A stretch of DNA of 64,000 nt from Ophioceras dolichostomum (lineage: Eukaryota; Ascomycota; Sordariomycetes; Magnaporthales; Ophioceraceae), in assembly GCA_003049485.1 (NCBI GenBank), contig PYST01000186.1, forward strand, positions 1 to 64,000, in the 5' to 3' direction. The notes under the pieces were generated by a model that was not told the origin of the DNA, searched no databases, and was given only the letters and a program-made list of their open reading frames with translations. This document shows positions 43,398 through 54,221 of the stretch, in pieces; the stretch's first letter is position 1, and the number at the start of each line of letters is the position of its first letter. Made by a program: the position numbers and the translations under genes.

Positions 43398-44892
43398 ACC
43401 GTGTGATGATCGGCAGAAGATGATCACTGGTACTCTTGCAGATCGGCCAGGAAGACGCTCGAGCTTGTTTGGCCGATTCCTTCCAGTTCAACTCTGGATG
43501 GACGCCGGCGGCCACGTTGGGGGCTGGACCTAGGCGCAGGCGCAGGCGGGTTGCGGAGAGGAAAGGAAGATCGGATGGAAACAATGGAGTGACAGGAGAA
43601 GAGTAGAGAAAGCTCGGAGCACCTGGGGCCAGGCGGGCGACGAACTGGTGTCTCTTTGGGAGAACCACCGATGAAGCGCAGGAGGCACTCGAAGAGTAGA
43701 AAGAAGCAACAAACTTTGTGGAAAAAAGGTTGAGAGCGACATTTCCTTTATTAAGAGTATAACCCTATGCGTGAAGAAGCGGGTCCTTCTGGTCCTCTCT
43801 ATCCGGGATCTGTCTGTGTTTGTGCTTGAGATCCTGCATCATCTCCCCCCTGCCTTTGGATGCAGCACACGCACAGGGATGTGGTGAGGGTTATCGCGCT
43901 ACTACAGGACTATCTGCGACGGGGACTGTCTAGTAGTAGTCGGAAGCTTCTCTGGGGAGGCTGAGCTTTGCAGTGCAGTAGGGGAAGCTAAAGGGACAAG
44001 CAGCCAACCTGGCGATGACTCTTCCTTCCCCTCCTCCTCTTCCCGCTAGATTCACCGTAATCGGCAGATCGTGAGATTCTGACTTTTTGCCCTACATATA
44101 GTAATAGCCCCTCCCATCTAGCCCACTCACCTATTGCAGGATACCTATGTCGCGTCCCGCTAGAACACCAGGCGGAGCCGATAACCCACTGCTGACTGAA
44201 ACTCGTTTTAGGCTTCGGGCGCAAAGAACATCTTCGCAAGAGAGCTAACCGTGCTTCCTAAGAAAGGGGCTGTGTTGGAGGGCCATCCCCCCGCTCGGCG
44301 AGACGAACTACTGGGAGTCCGCATCTGGTAGTCGCCGCCGATGTAGTGCAGGCGTGGGACTGGTGAAAGGGATCTTGAAGAAGCGCGGGTCTACATCGCT
44401 CCCCCCGAACTCCTCAGGACATGACTCGTCTGACATTCAAAAGGACAAGATTATGCCTCTACCAACAAATAGAGAGAACAAGCTTCCTGCACGCTGCAGA
44501 GGATGCATGCAGCTGGCGAAACTACATTGGTGGTGTGGTTGGTGTCAGTCGTAGACGAACTCTATCCGAGGCCTGATGGGATGCCATCTCTACTTACTAG
44601 CGTTATGTAACGCCGCACGTGGAATACCACTCGCGCGTCTGTACATCCACCAAGAGCACATTGAACCGTGGGTGCGCTGATGTTTGTGCGTAGGACCGGT
44701 ACTAGAACGGGTCGTCGGAAGAAGCTTCTGCCATGCAAATCGCAAAATGAAGAACATCTCATCATGTCTGTCCTCCTCCTTATATACACCTGCGGAAAAT
44801 TGAAATCCAATCTCGTGATGTTAACCGTTTCGTCCAAGTCACAAATATCCCCATACTTTAGAAGCGATAATTGTGTGTCTGAGAGAGAGAGA

Positions 44893-44927
<35 letters not shown>

Positions 44928-44965
44928 GGGATGTGTGTAGCGAATGGTCGCGAGAGCGTTCAACC
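43398..44965. other. Intergenic, 1.6 kb
   Basis: No gene was seen. A GA/GT dinucleotide microsatellite lies at about 44880-44930, just beyond the 3' end of the large NLR-like gene. Confidence 0.5.
44880..44930. repeat. GA/GT microsatellite
   Basis: Alternating GAGA and GTGT runs about 50 bp long. Confidence 0.85.
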
Positions 44966-47900
44966 CTAATAAGGCCGTCGCTGCCGCTCTATCGGCCGAA
45001 TCATTAGGATAGGCAAGTCTGCACTCCCCACCGTAGGTGGCTCGGGCATCTTTCCGGGCGTCGCGCCACGGTCTATAGCGTCGCCCAGAAAGCCGTCTCC
45101 GTCTCCCGTACCACACTCGAACGCAGAGGCATCATCAACTCGCCGGAATGGTCTGCCTCGTCGCTGCGGCTCCTTTCCTTTCCCCTGAATCCGTAGAAGT
45201 GCAGGTGGAGGTCGGCTGGCGTAAGTTGGCAGTGATGGCTGTGGCCGCGGTGGGGGTGGGGGTGGTGGTGGTGATGGTGGTGACGGGACCACGTTGCCCG
45301 TCATCCCTCCATTCAGATGCTGGTAGGGTGGAAAGGGGGAATTCCCGTATCCGTGGGAACCCAAGCCCACACCCCACGGCACCGGCGGCCCGGACCGCCG
45401 TGACCGCCGCCAGTGACGACCGTCTTCGTCTCGGTCCTTCAGTCGGTACTTGGACTGATCCACAATGAGCTCTCCCAGCGGCGGCTGGACAGGGATATGA
45501 GTGATCTCCTGGAGCAGCCGCCATGCCGTTTCTAGCACAAGCACCTCCGTCTGATACTGAGACTGCGTCCATCGGGGGGCAAAAAGGTTCGCGATCTTGA
45601 AAGTAGACTTCTGAGCTCTCCCGAGAGCAGAGAGTAGGCCGGAGCGCACCTCGGCGACGAGGCCCGAGCTCCAACCCAACGCGCCGGATTCGTCGTGGAA
45701 GATATCCTCCAAGGATGGAGGTCCACGGCTGCCGTCATCATTGGAGCTCGGATCTCGATTTGGCGCTCCGTGGGCCGCTCGTCCAGCCTGGTCCTGACTG
45801 GGGCCGGGATCTCGACAAGCCCCTTGATCGGCGGCTCGCTCTGCTCGGTCCTGATTGGAGCTAGGATTTCGACTTGTCTTTGTAACCGAGGCTTGTTTTG
45901 CACGGTCATGATAGCTTTCGGTGAGAAACTCAAAGACAGATAAAGGCGGGTCCCGCGCGTTCAGAGGCGACGCCTCTGCCACAGACTTCTCATCAGGTCC
46001 GTGAGATTTGGATGGTTCGTCCTCATCAGACGAGGCGTCCCGTTCCGAGTCTGACTCCGAGTCTGAGTGGGGGATGGTGGTACCCGCAGGACAGTACTTG
46101 TCCGCCAGCATGTCAAAGAATGTGGCCTTGACGGCGCCCGAATCCTCATCGAAGTAGCGCCTCCAGTCAGGCGACAGATCGGAGAAGTGCGGGATGGCGT
46201 GGTAGGTGTGGCCGCCGCATCCAAGCGACACTGGTTCATAATCGATGGGCTCCCACTGGAACAGGTCGCGGAGCTCTTCCGTGAGGAAGACCCAAGGGTC
46301 GAACATCGGCTCATGGGCTGGGTCAATGTTCGTGACTTCGGGCCGGAAGCCCCGAAGCAAGTCAATCATGATGCTTGTGAGTCTCCCTGTTGCGGTATAG
46401 TAAGCAGAGAGGTACTGGGCGTTTTCGGTCTCCGATTCCACCGCGTCCTCAGCGTCCAAGTACTTGCGATTGAAATAGTACACCCAGCTGATAAAAACAG
46501 GATGCTGACACAGGACTCGATAGAGAGTTCCAGCCCCATGTAGCGATACGCTGCGCAGAAGTGCCCGGATCTTCAGTGCTTGCTTGGTGAGCTCTGCCGC
46601 TGTTGATAGCGACGGGAGTTGGAGTGGCAGCTGACTCCCGTGGTCCTTATAGAGAAAGAAACAGGCTCCGCAGATGATCGCAGCCGTGGAGCATCTGTTG
46701 CAAACGAACCACTGCTTCTCGATCAGGCGGTCGCAGCTTCCGCACGCAATAGACATCCGACTCCCGTGGAACAGGCCGCTGAGACAAGCCACTGCGTCCG
46801 CAAGGTTGTCGTGCCTGATGAGGGCATCCCCAAGCATGAGCTGTGCTTCCTTCATATCTGCTTCTTCGCCGTCCCTAGGCCTCAGAGCAGACTTGAGCTT
46901 TGTCGCGAGCCTAGATATCCGCCCACTAGACGGCAGGCGATTCGAGAAACCCGCGGTTCCAATGAGGCCGACCTGCATCAGCATGCTTTTGGTCGACTGG
47001 CACCAGCCCGCGTAGTCGCGAGGCCACATTCCCAGGTCATCCTTCATCTGGGTCGCACCAGCTGCAAGCAATGCCTTGAGCATCTTCCGAGACCGCCTTC
47101 TGACCGCGATGTGCAGCGGCGTCAGACCGTTCTCGTCCGGATCGTCGACTGGCTTTCCAGCTCTGGCAAGTATCTCGACAGTTTCAGGGTGGCCGTTGAG
47201 AGCTGCGGCCACAACTGGCGAATCCGTATCGTCAGTTGCATAGCTCCCCCGAAGAAGCGACTTCACCATCTCCATGCGCCCATGTTTTGCCGCGAAATAC
47301 AGAGACTTGCCAATGTCTCCTTCCTCGGACAGAGGTGCGAGAATAGCGAAAGTCTCTTCGTCCCCTCGTTTAGCAGCCATCTCCAGTAGATCCAGTAAAG
47401 CCCAGTCCCCGCCACGGAGTAGTCCGCGTAAAGCGAAGATTTCGACAGTTCGGCTCTGCGAGCCGCGCACGGCAGAGACCAGAGGAGTGTACCCATCAAT
47501 ATCCTCCGGGCTGACCCGACATCCGGCGTCAAGCAGCCGAGTGACAAGTACTGTATTTCCCTGTGAGGCGGCAATGTGGAGAGCAGTCACGCCATCTGCC
47601 CCGGCTAGGTCTGCGTCTGCACCACGGTCGAGCAACATGCCGGCCAAGGATGTGCGACCTTTGGCTGTTGCAGCTATCAAAGCTGTGACAGAGACGCGCT
47701 TTATGGTGGAGACGGCGTTGATATGAGCTCCCATCTCGAGCAGGAGCTTTGCCGCCACAAAATGGCCGTATGTCGCGGCCAGCATTAAAGGAGTGTCCTG
47801 GCTGTCTCGAGTAGGCTCGTTCACGTTGTCAGCGTGACAGAGCAGCTCAATGCCCTGCAAACGGCCATTCATCACAGCAAAGTGATGGGGCGACCGACGG

Positions 47901-50900
47901 TCATAATTGTTCAGAGCGTCTTGCGCCCCTGGGCACGACAGGAACAATTCGACGAGGTGGCCAAATCCATGAAGAGCCGCGAAGTCAAGGGCGGTCATCT
48001 TTCCACTGTTGGCCTGGAAAACTTTGACGCCCTCCACCTCAGTGGCCAGAACACGAGCAACCTCGGGGTGGTTGCTCACGGTGGCAAGAAGCAGAGGCGT
48101 GGAATAGAAGTCCTCCGACTCCGCATTTGGGTCGAGTCCGTAGGAGAGGAGGGTCGAGATATGACCCGGTCGGCCCCAGTAAGCTGTGTCGTGCAAGAGA
48201 GTAACGGACCCCGGGCCAGTCTGCCGTGGATCGAGTCTGTGGTGATCGATCAGCTCCCGAGTGACGTCCAGGCGGTCGTATTGGATAGAACCGCGGAGGA
48301 TGGAGAAGGTTGGGGTGTCGAGGGGGATATTATCTCGCTCGTGGGCGTCCAGAAATATCTTGATATCGGCCAGGCTGATGCCTGGGATGGATAGAGCTAT
48401 GTGAACTGGTAGGCGGCCCCCTGTTGAGTCAGGAGTGCCGAGGAGGCCGCGTACGTCTTTTCGAGCGAGGGCTGTCGAGAATAGGTTCGGGACTGGGCGC
48501 TGCGAACTAAAGAATATCATATGGTGCAGCATTGTCCACCCGTACAGATCTTGACGATGAACGCTAGCTTTGTACTCCAATAGCACTTGGACGGCCTCTG
48601 TATGGAGAGCTTGGGCCGCGACAATTAGTGGTGTGTATCGCATTGGCGATATTAGGAGTTCTGTGTCCGCCCCAGCCTTGCAGAGTGCCTTGATGGCCTT
48701 GGCGGACCCCGAGCGCGCAGCAACATGGAGACTGGATCCAAAATAACCCGACCATGCGTTGACATCGGCACCAGCAGCCAAAAGCCTCGCAATCATTTCG
48801 CCATCGTCCTCTTGGGCAACCAGGTGTAGCGCCGTGGACCCATGACCGCCCTTGACGGAGACGTCTGCGCCGCTCTTGATAAAGAGCTCCATCAAGCTAC
48901 TGCGACTGCTTGAGTTTTGAGCCGCGATTAGCAAAGGGGTGTCGCCTTGGCCGTTGAGGATGTTGACGTCAGCTCCAGCTGCGAGGAGTGCTTCAGTCGC
49001 CTCCAATCGGCCTTCCCTAGCAGCCACGTGAAGTGCCGCGTCGGAATCGAGGTTCTTTTCGTCTGGGCTGCGGCCTAGACTGCAAAGCTTAGATATAACA
49101 GCCGGCCAATTACTTGCCGCAGCGAGGCACATGAGCGAATGCTTGCTCTTGACATCCTCACCCCCATTGAAGGACTCGTGCCGGTCTAGCAGCCACATGG
49201 TCATGGCTTTTCTTCTCCCTGCAGCGGACAAGTCCCATGGATAGTTTCCAAGGGCGTCTGGACAATCTGTCTCCAGTTCGTCTGTGGTGAGGAACTCGGA
49301 TAGCCAACCGATACCAAAGAATGAGATGAGGTGCAAAGGCGTCGAATCCCCCGCATAAGGGAAGCTGTGACCGAGAGCCATGTACTCTAGTATTGCCTGG
49401 ACTGACAGGTTGCGGAGCTTCTCTTCACGGAGATACTTGCATGCCAGTTTGCGGATCTCTGAGTTTGAGTCGACCGCTCGGCTGCAGTGTCTTCCCCAGT
49501 TCAGCACTGCGTAGCGGAAAAGGGGCATGTCCTTGGACATTGTCTCAAACTCGAGATACGTCGGACACGGTGCCTTGAATGTGTCAAGCATCAGATAGGT
49601 CAGGCAACGCACTGCGAGCAAGTCGTCTGCCTCAGACTGTAGTTCCCACATGGCCTTCAGCTTTAGGGGACGAGATGTAGGTAGAATGGCGGTTAGATAT
49701 TCCTTGAGTGAAGGATGCACTAGCTCGCAGCGCCCATCCGCTTTCAGCACTAGGAGATCGGCGCAATCTGTGACGAGCCATGAGTCGTCCTCGGGCCAGT
49801 CGGGCTCAGGCCTGGTCCTTGTGTCGGGCTCGATAGACAGTGCCTCGAGCAGCTCGGTTTTGGATAGAGGTCTCGGAGAGTTTGCCAGCCATATTAGCGC
49901 CATAAGAGCTGTGTCCCTAACTCCGCTGCTCTGTGCAAGGATTCGCTCGATGGACATCCCGTAAGCGCCCTCGAGGTCCTTAGGCATTGTTCTCAGGGCC
50001 TTCAGCTTATTTCGGTCCGTCCTCTCGCCTCTAAGTGCGTCGACAACGAGAGATACCCAGAGGAACATGCCATTAGCCTGCTCTTGGAGGAATTCCCGAA
50101 TATCACGAAGAGTATGCTCGTTCTTCGACAGGTCGACTGTTTTCTCCCTGATGAAGCGGTTGATGTCGCTGGTGTTAGCGCCGCCGTCGACCACTATCTT
50201 GGGAGAGCCGTCGAGTTCTTTGTCGATCAGCTCGTAGCCAGGACGACTCAGTATAATGACGTTAGCCGGGTCTGCCTCTGGACCCGTCTGTACCAGGGAC
50301 GCAATGAAGCTGCAGAGGCTCCTGAATCCGTGACTGTCCAGGGATCTGCACTGGTCCAGGCCGTCGATGACGATGAAGGTTCGAGAAAGCTTCCCGATCG
50401 CAGCGCGAATACCGTCTCGGACGTTGTCTCTACTGAGGCCATCATGCGCACGCTTGAAGTATCGGTCCCGCAGACTTTCGACATCCTCGCCCACGGGAAG
50501 TTCCTGGTAAAGCTGACGAAGGATAGACCTAAGGAGCCGCGTGAACGCTGCGGACTTTCTGGCGTACAGACCGGGGCTATCAGGCCGCTGCTCAGTTTCG
50601 TACGCCCACCGCGATGAGCAGTACACATACGCTAGTCCGGACCTCTGTGATGACAGCAGTCCCTCCCTGGAGCTCTCGTTGAGGCTGTGGCAGAGAGTTT
50701 CGAGGTCCTGGATGACACAGGAGGCGATGTGTGACTTTCCACTTCCTTGTTTGCCGTATACTCGCAGGAGACCTCCTTTCTGAGCCTTCCAAGCCTCGAA
50801 CAACGGGTGGTCCAAGAACCACTTGCCAGTCCCTGGGAGAGTTTCCTCGGCCTTCTCATCCTGGGTCTCTTGGAAAGAGACGGTCGATATCCAGCCCAGT

Positions 50901-51991
50901 AATTGGGATCTCATCGAAGCTAAAAAGCTAGCATTAGCATGGGAGCTACGGAACAAGTTAAAAAGCTCGAGCTGAATGAGAATGAAGGACCGCGCACTCT
51001 GCCACTCGACCATTTCCCATCCCCTACGTTCTTCATACTCCTGTCGGCGCCGCGAGTCACTCGCACGCAGCATATCAATTGCCTGAGCCTGACCCCATAG
51101 GCTCATCATCTGCGTCTGCTGCAAATGCTTTGACATCTGCCCGAGGGCTAGCGTGACGACCCTATCGAAATCCTCCAAGTGTGTCTTCAGGCTCTCCTCG
51201 ACTTCGCCGAACTTTTTCTCGAAGGACGTGAACGTCGACTTGACGAAAAGAGCGACGCTTGATCTGGGCTTTCCTTTGTGGTCGAGGAACGGCTTTGACG
51301 CCTGCACGCAAAATTTGAGGATGTCGCCGTAGATGTCGATCAGGGCAAGCTGCACGTCCGGAGTCAGTGGGAAGTCGGACTTGAACTTATCCACGACTTG
51401 CAGCACGCCCATCATCCGTTGGAGAAAGCCGACCATGGCCTCCTGGTAGTCGGCAGCCTTCCGTCCAAGGGACAGCACCATGTGAACCCCTCCAAGGATC
51501 AACCCGGCAGGGGGATACAGGCTGTCCAGCCCAGCTGCCAAGGGCTGGCACATCCCAACGACGCGGACCAAGGGATCGATCCAGTTAGCGACTTTGAGTG
51601 TCTTGCTCGCTTTGGCTTTGTCGACGATCAGCTTCTCGATGGCCGACGCGTAGCCTTGAAGCTCCCCCGTGGGCATCTCCTTGGCGAAAACGAGGAGCTG
51701 CTCCTCGCCCAGCGCTTCGACTTTCGCGCGCCATCGCGTGAGTGCTTCAGTCGAAACCTGCGCACTACGGGGAACTAGCGCCCACTGGTCCTCGTCGATT
51801 TGGGTGGGTTGGCCGGTGTCTTGGAATCCGATTGCAGGTGGCGGTGGGGGGGGCAAACGCGGGGCGGGTTGATGATCGGGATCCGGAGCCCATGGCAGCG
51901 CCAGGGGAGCGGACGCCCGCGACGGGTAGCCGCCTGCTCCGACTCGCTGAGGGCCGCGGAGACGTCCACGCGACGGAGCGCCGAGATCCAT
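44966..51991 (-). CDS. NLR-like protein: Goodbye-type N-terminus, NACHT ATPase, ankyrin repeats, Cys cluster, disordered tail
   Basis: A single uninterrupted frame of 2341 residues. After a Pro-rich start, residues about 85-320 resemble the fungal STAND N-terminal 'Goodbye' domain (NWIDPLVRVVGMCQPLAAGL, LYPPAGLILGGVHMVLSLG, DFPLTPDVQLALIDIYGDIL). The NACHT ATPase has Walker A GKQGSGKS at 413-420 and Walker B IVIDGLDQC near 540. A winged-helix-like region follows (ALIWLANSPRPLSKTELLEAL). About 20 ankyrin repeats span roughly 905-1640 (ALHVAAREGRLEATEALLAAGADVN type). A ZZ-like Cys cluster lies at about 1750-1780 (CGSC, CNRC, CGACF). The C-terminal 360 residues are acidic, repetitive, then Pro-rich and basic. 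Fungal STAND proteins act in non-self recognition and programmed cell death; ligand and partners here are unknown. No intron is visible. Confidence 0.92.
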   Translation of the reverse strand: MDLGAPSRGRLRGPQRVGAGGYPSRASAPLALPWAPDPDHQPAPRLPPPPPPAIGFQDTGQPTQIDEDQWALVPRSAQVSTEALTRWRAKVEALGEEQLLVFAKEMPTGELQGYASAIEKLIVDKAKASKTLKVANWIDPLVRVVGMCQPLAAGLDSLYPPAGLILGGVHMVLSLGRKAADYQEAMVGFLQRMMGVLQVVDKFKSDFPLTPDVQLALIDIYGDILKFCVQASKPFLDHKGKPRSSVALFVKSTFTSFEKKFGEVEESLKTHLEDFDRVVTLALGQMSKHLQQTQMMSLWGQAQAIDMLRASDSRRRQEYEERRGWEMVEWQSARSFILIQLELFNLFRSSHANASFLASMRSQLLGWISTVSFQETQDEKAEETLPGTGKWFLDHPLFEAWKAQKGGLLRVYGKQGSGKSHIASCVIQDLETLCHSLNESSREGLLSSQRSGLAYVYCSSRWAYETEQRPDSPGLYARKSAAFTRLLRSILRQLYQELPVGEDVESLRDRYFKRAHDGLSRDNVRDGIRAAIGKLSRTFIVIDGLDQCRSLDSHGFRSLCSFIASLVQTGPEADPANVIILSRPGYELIDKELDGSPKIVVDGGANTSDINRFIREKTVDLSKNEHTLRDIREFLQEQANGMFLWVSLVVDALRGERTDRNKLKALRTMPKDLEGAYGMSIERILAQSSGVRDTALMALIWLANSPRPLSKTELLEALSIEPDTRTRPEPDWPEDDSWLVTDCADLLVLKADGRCELVHPSLKEYLTAILPTSRPLKLKAMWELQSEADDLLAVRCLTYLMLDTFKAPCPTYLEFETMSKDMPLFRYAVLNWGRHCSRAVDSNSEIRKLACKYLREEKLRNLSVQAILEYMALGHSFPYAGDSTPLHLISFFGIGWLSEFLTTDELETDCPDALGNYPWDLSAAGRRKAMTMWLLDRHESFNGGEDVKSKHSLMCLAAASNWPAVISKLCSLGRSPDEKNLDSDAALHVAAREGRLEATEALLAAGADVNILNGQGDTPLLIAAQNSSSRSSLMELFIKSGADVSVKGGHGSTALHLVAQEDDGEMIARLLAAGADVNAWSGYFGSSLHVAARSGSAKAIKALCKAGADTELLISPMRYTPLIVAAQALHTEAVQVLLEYKASVHRQDLYGWTMLHHMIFFSSQRPVPNLFSTALARKDVRGLLGTPDSTGGRLPVHIALSIPGISLADIKIFLDAHERDNIPLDTPTFSILRGSIQYDRLDVTRELIDHHRLDPRQTGPGSVTLLHDTAYWGRPGHISTLLSYGLDPNAESEDFYSTPLLLATVSNHPEVARVLATEVEGVKVFQANSGKMTALDFAALHGFGHLVELFLSCPGAQDALNNYDRRSPHHFAVMNGRLQGIELLCHADNVNEPTRDSQDTPLMLAATYGHFVAAKLLLEMGAHINAVSTIKRVSVTALIAATAKGRTSLAGMLLDRGADADLAGADGVTALHIAASQGNTVLVTRLLDAGCRVSPEDIDGYTPLVSAVRGSQSRTVEIFALRGLLRGGDWALLDLLEMAAKRGDEETFAILAPLSEEGDIGKSLYFAAKHGRMEMVKSLLRGSYATDDTDSPVVAAALNGHPETVEILARAGKPVDDPDENGLTPLHIAVRRRSRKMLKALLAAGATQMKDDLGMWPRDYAGWCQSTKSMLMQVGLIGTAGFSNRLPSSGRISRLATKLKSALRPRDGEEADMKEAQLMLGDALIRHDNLADAVACLSGLFHGSRMSIACGSCDRLIEKQWFVCNRCSTAAIICGACFFLYKDHGSQLPLQLPSLSTAAELTKQALKIRALLRSVSLHGAGTLYRVLCQHPVFISWVYYFNRKYLDAEDAVESETENAQYLSAYYTATGRLTSIMIDLLRGFRPEVTNIDPAHEPMFDPWVFLTEELRDLFQWEPIDYEPVSLGCGGHTYHAIPHFSDLSPDWRRYFDEDSGAVKATFFDMLADKYCPAGTTIPHSDSESDSERDASSDEDEPSKSHGPDEKSVAEASPLNARDPPLSVFEFLTESYHDRAKQASVTKTSRNPSSNQDRAERAADQGACRDPGPSQDQAGRAAHGAPNRDPSSNDDGSRGPPSLEDIFHDESGALGWSSGLVAEVRSGLLSALGRAQKSTFKIANLFAPRWTQSQYQTEVLVLETAWRLLQEITHIPVQPPLGELIVDQSKYRLKDRDEDGRHWRRSRRSGPPVPWGVGLGSHGYGNSPFPPYQHLNGGMTGNVVPSPPSPPPPPPPPRPQPSLPTYASRPPPALLRIQGKGKEPQRRGRPFRRVDDASAFECGTGDGDGFLGDAIDRGATPGKMPEPPTVGSADLPILMIRPIERQRRPY
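45740..45876 (-). repeat. Imperfect 57-bp t­andem repeats within the NLR-like gene
   Basis: Two and a half copies, with matching points near 45742, 45800 and 45857, encode 19-residue units of the type RDPGPSQDQAGRAAHGAPN in the disordered tail. Confidence 0.7.
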
Positions 51992-52886
51992 CCTGTTGAA
52001 TCAGGGCTTCAAGAATACCTAGATAGTCCAACCATGGACGAAGCTCAATTGAAGCGCGATGCGGGGGATGCGCGGGAACTTTATGTGCGACTGGAAGCTG
52101 CGCATCCATCAGCTGCGGCTGTCGTGGGGCAACGATCCTACCGCAAAGCCTTTTGGGCAGGCGTAGACGCCCGTAGAGGGAGGAAATGCACTAGTGGTTT
52201 GACTTAGGGGTTGTAGGATCGCCACTGGCCCGCAGGAAGTGGTCGCTGGAGGGAGTAATGTAGAAAAAGTGCTCGGCGCACAGGCCACACAGGAGAGATG
52301 TGGACAAACGTTTTATTGGGCAAGAGCATGCAGAGGTACTTCCTGAGATTGGCAACGCCAGCAATCACGATGATCATTAGCACGGAAAGAGGGATGGGAC
52401 TCGACTATGAAATGCGAAGTCGCTCGTGCGGATGAAAACACCTGCACCATCCGCAATGGCTATGCGACAAACCTGCATGTATGGCAAGATATCAGGGCTT
52501 GAACAAACATACGAAGAGACGCGGGTCGGAGGATCACTGCACCTATTAGACTAACTGTTGGCACACTAACCAACAACACGGTAGAGAGCTGACTCCAGAA
52601 GATTTCTCCAGCGATCCGCGTCACGTCATCAGCCAGTGTCCAAATGGGCGGCATCGCATCAAATCAACGAGCTTTCATCACAACCAGACAGCACGGCAAA
52701 TATGTTGAATATCTTCTCCGCGTTCTATGTAAGCTGTTGTTCGACATTTGCCACTTGAGTGACGCCTTTCCAAACCTCCGATTCCTCTCAAATATCTCCC
52801 CCCTGAGTCAACCAACCCCCACCATCAAAACTCCCCAACTGACAGCCAGCCAGCCAGCCAGCCGCCCTTCAGCCCCCCAGCACCTC
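51992..52886. other. Intergenic; promoter of NLR-like gene
   Basis: A divergent 57-codon ORF (52034-52207, MDEAQLKRDAGDARELYVRL...) has moderately protein-like composition but no other support. A direct CAGC repeat run is at about 52848-52862. Confidence 0.4.
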
Positions 52887-53375
52887 TTATTTCCCCCCGT
52901 CCTCAACACCCCCGAACGGCACAGCCCTATTCTCCCTAATCCACAGCTTCTCCCCCTCGCTCCCCTGCTTCGGCGGCACCAGCCCGTTGACCATCCACAG
53001 ATTGATCTCCGTCTCGTCGATGTGGACTTCGTACTCGTACCCGTGCTTCCGCATGTGCGGCTTCATCACCCCGTCGACGTTCTTCACGATGCGCAGGTAT
53101 CCCGCCTCGTCGCCCTTCTCGTTCTTGCGCGCCACGTGGTCGACCGTGACCCTCACGAACGGCTTAGGGGAGGCGCCCGGCTCGCCGGAGGACAGTGGGA
53201 CGCCGCCGATGAAGGTCGAGGAGGACGGGACGGGGACGAAGTGCACGACGACGTAGAAGGCAGGGAGGCCGACGACGGAGGTGTAGAACTTGGTGATGTC
53301 GGCGGTGAGGGCCGCTTTGGAGTCTGGCGTGGTGAAGGTCACGGCTGGGTCGTGGTAGATGAGCCAGAGAGGCAT
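52887..53375 (-). CDS. Putative oxalocrotonate-type tautomerase
   Basis: A single exon of 162 residues. Pro immediately after the initiator Met (MPLWLIYH) is the catalytic base of the tautomerase superfamily after Met removal. The DITKFYTSVVGLPAFYVVVHFVPV and NLWMVNGLVPPKQGSEGEKLWIREN segments match the fungal 'putative oxalocrotonate tautomerase' group, which also resembles cis-3-chloroacrylic acid dehalogenases. It is a soluble cytosolic enzyme, usually trimeric in this family. The substrate is unknown. Plus-strand frames over the same region are shadows. A TATA box lies about 165 bp upstream. Confidence 0.9.
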   Translation of the reverse strand: MPLWLIYHDPAVTFTTPDSKAALTADITKFYTSVVGLPAFYVVVHFVPVPSSSTFIGGVPLSSGEPGASPKPFVRVTVDHVARKNEKGDEAGYLRIVKNVDGVMKPHMRKHGYEYEVHIDETEINLWMVNGLVPPKQGSEGEKLWIRENRAVPFGGVEDGGK

Positions 53376-54221
53376 GTTGGACGGGTGGAGGGGGGTTATT
53401 TGGTTGGTGTATGGTGTTTTATTTGATAGCTTGTGGGATCTCTGAGGTGAGTCTGATGTGGACTGTTGGTGTTGAGCTTGAGGTTTGATGACGGGTGGTT
53501 TAGATAGTGACGAGAAACCAGAAGACCAGCAGGGAAGACCCCTTTTATATTCAACTCGGCTGCACCATTTCGTCTCGCCATCGGAACCCCTCGCGACTCC
53601 GACTGTCGAGAATGTCTCCTGAGGATGGCGACAGCAGGTTGACCGCTACGTCTTGATTGATGATCGTCGCTGTCGTGCCATCTCTCTGTTGTCCGTATGA
53701 AGTTGCAAGTACCGAAGCCCGATTACTGATCACAGCCCTACGGACGTCTGGTGGTGCGGAGATGAGGGGCCGAGGACCTCGTCCTAGACCACTCGGACTT
53801 TCGGCAGCAATCCACTTTATCCGCTCCGGCGGCTTAGCAATTCCCTCGTCTGATATTCCCTTTTTGCAGGCACAATGTGTCAAGTTATCATAGTGGCCAG
53901 CTTCGTCACCCCTCGCTTTCGCTCCTGTGGTTACTATGCCAGGTTCCCTCCCTCTCCTTCCCTGAACAGTCCTACACACAGATCACTAAACAAGAAACAA
54001 GAGACCAGGTGCTTTGCATGAAAGTGATGATTACTAAATTCCCTCCGACGGGTTGCTGTGGTGCTCGCTCTACTATACCAAAACTTTTGCCATCCAAAAG
54101 TTACACTCCGTGAAAGATATACCGATGTGCGAATGCCACCAGTTGACGCCAAGTGTTTCCTAGTGAAGTCCATGTGCCAATAACAAACCGACTGAGGTAG
54201 CCATGCCATGCAGCCCTGCGA
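53376..54221. other. Intergenic; promoter of tautomerase gene
   Basis: It contains the tautomerase leader and TATA box, then the 3' flank of the Zn2Cys6-like gene. No gene was seen. Confidence 0.5.
53541..53550 (-). promoter_or_regulatory. TATA box of tautomerase gene
   Basis: The minus strand reads ATATAAAAGG about 165-175 bp upstream of the ATG at 53375. Confidence 0.45.
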
